Below, one piece after another: positions 60,391-64,000 of a DNA stretch of 64,000 bases (the stretch's first letter is position 1; every line of letters begins with the position of its first letter). The position numbers were made by a program, and so were the translations under genes. A model generated the notes under the pieces. The model searched no databases and was not told where the DNA came from. It worked only from the letters and a program-made list of their open reading frames with translations. Source of the DNA: CAZKWG01 sp964615375. Lineage in GTDB: Bacteria; Myxococcota_A; UBA796; CAZKWG01. The stretch spans positions 62,001 through 126,000 of the forward strand of contig CAZTOW010000009.1 in assembly GCA_964615375.1 (NCBI GenBank). The letters are read 5' to 3'.

Positions 60391-63300
60391 ATGGGCGTCC
60401 CTGCTTCTCGCCTCTCGCTGCTCGCTGTCCTCGCCCTCTCCGCCCCCGCCGCGCTGGTCAGCCTCGCGCTCCCGCTGGAGGCGCGCGCCCAGCAGGCGGC
60501 CTTCGCCGACACCGTCTTCGAGCTCGTGCCCCCCGGCGAGGTGGTCGCTGACGGGCTGACCCCGGTGACGATGAGCTTCGTCGCGCTCGGCGCCGACGGC
60601 TCCCCCCTGACCGGCGTGGTGGTCAAGGCCACCGTGGGCGGCGGGAAGGTCGGCTCGGTCGATCAGGTCATGCCCGGCGTCTACAAGGTGAGCTGGACGC
60701 CGCCCAAGGTCGACGCGGCGCGCTCCTTCGACGTCTTCATCAAGGGCAAGACCGCGGACAAGAAGACCATCGACAAGAAGTGGTCGGTCAAGGTCGTCCC
60801 CACGCTGGCCCAGCAGGTGACCATCACGTCCAGCCCGGCCCAGATCGTGCTCGGCCAGGACACCTCGGCCACCCTGAACATCACCCTGGGCGGCGGCCCC
60901 TCGCAGCCCCTGGACGGGGTGGAGCTGGACGTGCGCGCCACCGCGGGCACGGTCGCCAACGTCACCCACCTGGGCGGCGGCAAGTTCACCGCGCTCTACA
61001 CGCCCCCGGAGAAGCCCTACCCGCAGCTGGCCCTCATCACGGTCGGCGACCGGCGCGATCCCACGCGCACCTACGGGGCGGTCGGCCTCGCGCTGATCGG
61101 CAAGGGCAGCTTCGCGGTCAAGGGCCTGCCCAACAGCCGCATCATCGTCAAGGTGGCCGACCGCGAGTTCGGCCCGATCCAGGCCGACGGCAACGGCAAC
61201 GCCCAGGTCCCCCTGGTCGTCCCGCCGGGCTTCGACAAGGGCACGACGGTCTCGGTGGCCGGCGACCAGCGCAAGGAGGAGGAGCTCCCGCTACCGGTGC
61301 CCCCGAGCCCGCGGCTGGCCTTCTTCCCGGTGCCTCGCGCGCTCCCGGCGGACGCCGCCGTCACGCTCCCGGTGCGCGTCTTCGTGACGAACGCCCAGGG
61401 GGCCCCGGACGCCGCCGCGCAGCTCACGCTCACCGCGTCCGCGGGGACGATCACGCCCGTCCGGCACGAGGGCAACGGCGTATACGTGGCCAGCTACACC
61501 CCGCCCACCAACTCGGGGGCCTCCGCCAACATCCAGGCGGTGCTGGCGGACAGCCGCGGCAACCAGACCAGCACGCTCGCGCTGAGCCTGGTCCCCACGC
61601 GGCCGTCCTCGGTCAAGCTCACGGTGGAGCCCACCACGCTGCCGGCGACGGGCGGCTCGCTCCGCGTGATCGCCCGCGTCACCGGACCGGACAACCAGGG
61701 TCTCTCGGCGCGCAACCTCGTCTTCGGTGTGGACGGCGCCCAGCTCCAGGGCGGGGTCAAGGACCTGGGCGCGGGGGACTACCAGGCCACCTTCAGCCCG
61801 ACGGGCAACGGCCCGGTGGACCTCGTGGCGACCGTGACCGCCAAGGCCAGCGGCAACCCGCTGCGCCAGGTCCTCGCCTTCACCTCGCGGGACCGCCTGC
61901 CCAACGACGGGCTCTCCAGCACGATGATCACGGTGCTCACGCTCGATGAGTTCGGGTATCCCGTGGCCAACGTCCCGCTGAAGATCGGCGTGACCCAGGG
62001 CGACGGCAAGGTCCCCGCCCAGGGCCGGACCAACGACACGGGCGTCGCGCAGATCTACTACACGGCCGGGCGCAACGCCGGGATGGCGAACCTGGAGATC
62101 GTGGCCGGTGATCACATGGGCAACGTCTCGGTGCTCCAGACCCCGCCGGGCGTGGCGACCAGCTTCACGATGCCCCAGAGCGGCTCCGACACGACCCTGC
62201 GCCTCGCGGGGGCCTGGCGGAACATCGTCAAGGGCGTGCGGGTGGAGCGGCAGGGCGCGCCGGTGGTGGCGCCCATCGCCACCGCGGCCCCGAGCGCCTG
62301 GGGCGCGGGCGGCGGCAGCGGGCTCGCCGTGCAGAAGCTCTCGGTCCTGGCCAACCCGTCCACGGCCACCCCGGGTCAGACGGTGGAGCTCGAGATCTCC
62401 GCGCTGGACTCCCAGGGCCAGGGCGTGGACAGCGCCGTCCTGGAGTTCCTGGCCTCCCAGGGCGAGGTGAGCGCGGCGCGGCCCTCGGGCGGCGGGAAGT
62501 ACAAGGCCACGCTGACCGTGCCCTCCAACGCCACGGGCGAGATCAAGGTCTCGGTGGCCCTCTCCGACGGCTCTACCTCCAGCTTCCTGAAGATCCCGGT
62601 CGGCGCGGCCACCGCCGCGGCCAGCACCGCGAGCGGCTGGGGCGGCGGCGGCTGGGGCACGGAGGGCGGCGCCTCGACGACGACCACCCCGGCCACGGTC
62701 GCGCCCACCACCACGACGACGCCGGCCACCCCCGCGACCACCGCGGCGACGCTGCCCACGACGACCCCTGAGCCCGCCGCCGGCACCACCACCCGCGAGC
62801 GCACCCCGATCAATGACGGGGATCGCCCCTGGCTTCGCGTCGCGGCGGGCTACGCCGGCGGGCTCTACAGCTACGCCCAGGAGCCCATCGGCGTCTACAG
62901 CCCGCTCTACGACGGTACCATCGCGTTCGGCACGCTGAGCGACACCGAAGGCTCCACGCCCGCCCCCGCCTCCGGCGTGCAGGTCGGCGCGCGGGCCTGG
63001 ATCCCCGGCGCCCGCTGGCTGGGCGTCGACGCCGGGCTGCGCAGCACTTACTACAGCGTGCAGATCCCCACCGCCTCGGCGCTGATCCCGGACTGGGTCA
63101 CCTCGGCCCACGTCTGGGGTGTGCCGCGCTACCGCTTCGGCTCGGGCGAGAACCTGTTTCACGTCGGCGCTCGCGCGGGCCTGAGCATCGGCGACCTGAT
63201 GGTCTACCAGCAGCCCCAGGGCTCGAGCTCGCTGAGCTACAGCCCGCTGCCGGTGCCGGCCCTGGACGTGGGCGCGGAGCTGGGCGCGGAGATCGGCTCC

Positions 63301-63549
63301 CGGCTCTTCGGCACCCTCGGCTACACGCTCGGGCTGGCCAACGCCAGCGCGCTCTACGCGCGGGGCTTCGATCTGAACCTCGGCTTCGCGTTCTCGGACC
63401 ACCTCACGGCCAACCTCAGCGTGGGCTCGCTCACGCGGGACACGGACGTGTACCTGAACTTCGACGACGAGAAGCTGAACACCGCCTCGGTCGGGACCGT
63501 CGCGGACAAGGCGATGCAGCTCGGCATCGGGATCGGCTACCAGCTCTGA
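60391..63549 (+). CDS. Large Ig-repeat (invasin-like) outer-membrane protein
   Basis: A 1052-aa exported protein. ATG 60391 is chosen because it begins a clear signal peptide (ALPLEARAQ at its end) and the strong promoter precedes it. Residues about 40-760 contain at least six Big/filamin-like Ig domains (recurring ADGxP-x-x-G-V, GxYxASYTPP, GGKYKATLTVPS). A Thr/Pro-rich linker follows (about 770-800), then a C-terminal region of about 250 residues with alternating aromatic strands ending GIGIGYQL, consistent with a beta-barrel anchor. Inferred adhesin or matrix role. The Thr-rich linker resembles that of the next lipoprotein. Confidence 0.75.
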   Translation: MGVPASRLSLLAVLALSAPAALVSLALPLEARAQQAAFADTVFELVPPGEVVADGLTPVTMSFVALGADGSPLTGVVVKATVGGGKVGSVDQVMPGVYKVSWTPPKVDAARSFDVFIKGKTADKKTIDKKWSVKVVPTLAQQVTITSSPAQIVLGQDTSATLNITLGGGPSQPLDGVELDVRATAGTVANVTHLGGGKFTALYTPPEKPYPQLALITVGDRRDPTRTYGAVGLALIGKGSFAVKGLPNSRIIVKVADREFGPIQADGNGNAQVPLVVPPGFDKGTTVSVAGDQRKEEELPLPVPPSPRLAFFPVPRALPADAAVTLPVRVFVTNAQGAPDAAAQLTLTASAGTITPVRHEGNGVYVASYTPPTNSGASANIQAVLADSRGNQTSTLALSLVPTRPSSVKLTVEPTTLPATGGSLRVIARVTGPDNQGLSARNLVFGVDGAQLQGGVKDLGAGDYQATFSPTGNGPVDLVATVTAKASGNPLRQVLAFTSRDRLPNDGLSSTMITVLTLDEFGYPVANVPLKIGVTQGDGKVPAQGRTNDTGVAQIYYTAGRNAGMANLEIVAGDHMGNVSVLQTPPGVATSFTMPQSGSDTTLRLAGAWRNIVKGVRVERQGAPVVAPIATAAPSAWGAGGGSGLAVQKLSVLANPSTATPGQTVELEISALDSQGQGVDSAVLEFLASQGEVSAARPSGGGKYKATLTVPSNATGEIKVSVALSDGSTSSFLKIPVGAATAAASTASGWGGGGWGTEGGASTTTTPATVAPTTTTTPATPATTAATLPTTTPEPAAGTTTRERTPINDGDRPWLRVAAGYAGGLYSYAQEPIGVYSPLYDGTIAFGTLSDTEGSTPAPASGVQVGARAWIPGARWLGVDAGLRSTYYSVQIPTASALIPDWVTSAHVWGVPRYRFGSGENLFHVGARAGLSIGDLMVYQQPQGSSSLSYSPLPVPALDVGAELGAEIGSRLFGTLGYTLGLANASALYARGFDLNLGFAFSDHLTANLSVGSLTRDTDVYLNFDDEKLNTASVGTVADKAMQLGIGIGYQL

Positions 63550-63581
63550 TCGGAGCTGAGCTTCCGCTTGCGAGCGGCCAG

Positions 63582-63602
63582 CGGCGGAGCTAAGTTCCGC
63601 CG
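63582..63602 (+). terminator. Possible terminator hairpin
   Basis: CGGCGGA and TCCGCCG form a 7-bp stem with a 7-nt loop 32 nt after the Ig-repeat gene stop codon; a smaller stem (CCGCT-TGCG-AGCGG) precedes it. No T-tract follows, so termination efficiency is doubtful. Confidence 0.3.
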
Positions 63603-63674
63603 ACTGGTCGTCGTGCGCCTCGATGGCGCCGGAAGAGGTGTGCCTCCCAGGCGCGCCGGAAAGGGAGTGTATCG

Positions 63675-64000
63675 ATGAGGGGCGTCAACACGCTGGTCCT
63701 GTTTCTGCTGATCGCCTGCGGTGATCAGGGCTCGTCCACCGGCACGACCGCGCAGACGACGGCCACCACGACGGCCACGCCGACCCTCACCACGCCGCGG
63801 ACCAGCGGGGCCTCCCAGCTCGCCGCGGGCGCGGACCCCTGGCTCTCGCTGGCGCGCGCCCTCTCCGGTCTTCAGGACGGGGCGCTCGCCGAGCAGATGA
63901 GCTCGCGGCTCGCCGATCGCAAGAAGCAGCGCGACGTCGAGGACATGCAGATCAAGCGCTCCATGGTCACCGCGACCGGCGCGCTGGCCAGCGGCTGCAA
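63675..64000 (+). CDS. Thr-rich lipoprotein, 3' truncated by window edge
   Basis: The first 108 residues of an exported lipoprotein: signal VLFLLIAC with lipidated Cys at 15. ATG 63675 follows AAGGGAG by 7 nt. A Thr-rich linker (TGTTAQTTATTTATPT) precedes a helical segment (ADRKKQRDVEDMQIKRSMVT). The Thr-rich character matches the linker of the neighbouring Ig-repeat protein, and both could be co-expressed. The frame stays open to the window end. Family unknown. Confidence 0.65.
   Translation, partial: MRGVNTLVLFLLIACGDQGSSTGTTAQTTATTTATPTLTTPRTSGASQLAAGADPWLSLARALSGLQDGALAEQMSSRLADRKKQRDVEDMQIKRSMVTATGALASGC

Overview
The window is very GC-rich bacterial chromosome with almost no spacer DNA. 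It suggests a member of the Myxococcota or a close delta-proteobacterial relative. The evidence is a beta-helix protein with a MYXO-CTERM-like tail (Cys, one hydrophobic segment, Arg cluster), two lipoproteins with MopE-type Asp/Cys metal-binding repeats, many lipoproteins of unknown function, and frequent GTG/TTG starts. No rRNA, tRNA, CRISPR array, prophage or insertion sequence was recognised. Most operons have stop/start overlaps of ATGA, GTGA or TGATG type.

Layout. 1-7.1 kb: end of a kynurenine formamidase gene, a coiled-coil/YadA-head-like lipoprotein, a YeiH-type membrane protein, and an ATPase-FtsX permease-HlyD exporter. 7.1-13.3 kb: an AAA_14/DUF4143 ATPase with a palindromic operator, then a surface-protein island of two paralogous MopE-repeat lipoproteins flanking the beta-helix protein. 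Three copies of a tandem GTCGCGAC motif follow stop codons of surface genes here. 13.3-20.7 kb: a complete nucleoside-type ABC importer (two permeases, ATPase, BMP lipoprotein), a small PspA-N-like gene, and an NMT1/THI5-type ABC importer. 20.7-30.1 kb: a probable phosphodiester glycosidase, a Cys-rich secreted protein, a 120-bp inverted-repeat element, a Uma2 protein, and a long minus-strand operon (CcmA-type ATPase, lipoprotein, MlaE, MlaF, adenosine deaminase, HHIP-like dehydrogenase with cytochrome c motifs). 30.1-38.3 kb: pyrF with a KAP-family NTPase; an ABC-2 transporter, DegT aminotransferase and prepilin peptidase in one overlapping operon; a stand-alone SPASM protein; an SGNH hydrolase; and the leucyltransferase Bpt.

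38.4-41.6 kb: a plus-strand operon of enoyl-CoA hydratase, DpgA-like type III polyketide synthase, a second hydratase-fold protein and a GNAT acyltransferase. It looks like a compact 3,5-dihydroxyphenylacetyl-CoA pathway without DpgC or an NRPS. 41.7-43.8 kb: an overlapping three-gene cassette (AAA+ ATPase plus two unrecognised proteins) with codon use less GC-extreme than its neighbours; this is the best candidate for an undescribed system. 43.8-49.5 kb: a MORN lipoprotein, a polytopic membrane protein, an M23 metallopeptidase, a methyltransferase and Yip1-like membrane proteins.

49.7-64 kb: a TerB-FHA-ABC-permease fusion, two exported proteins, a cNMP-binding/methyltransferase-like protein, a TPR lipoprotein, an IscR-type Rrf2 regulator, a TerB/radical SAM-B12/methyltransferase cluster, and a large Ig-repeat outer-membrane protein followed by a truncated Thr-rich lipoprotein.

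Several genes (the 76-aa gene, Uma2, SPASM, bpt and possibly the AAA_14 gene) have a -10-like hexamer exactly 6 nt before the start codon, which suggests leaderless transcription. All functions are read from motifs in the translated sequence; no database search was possible.
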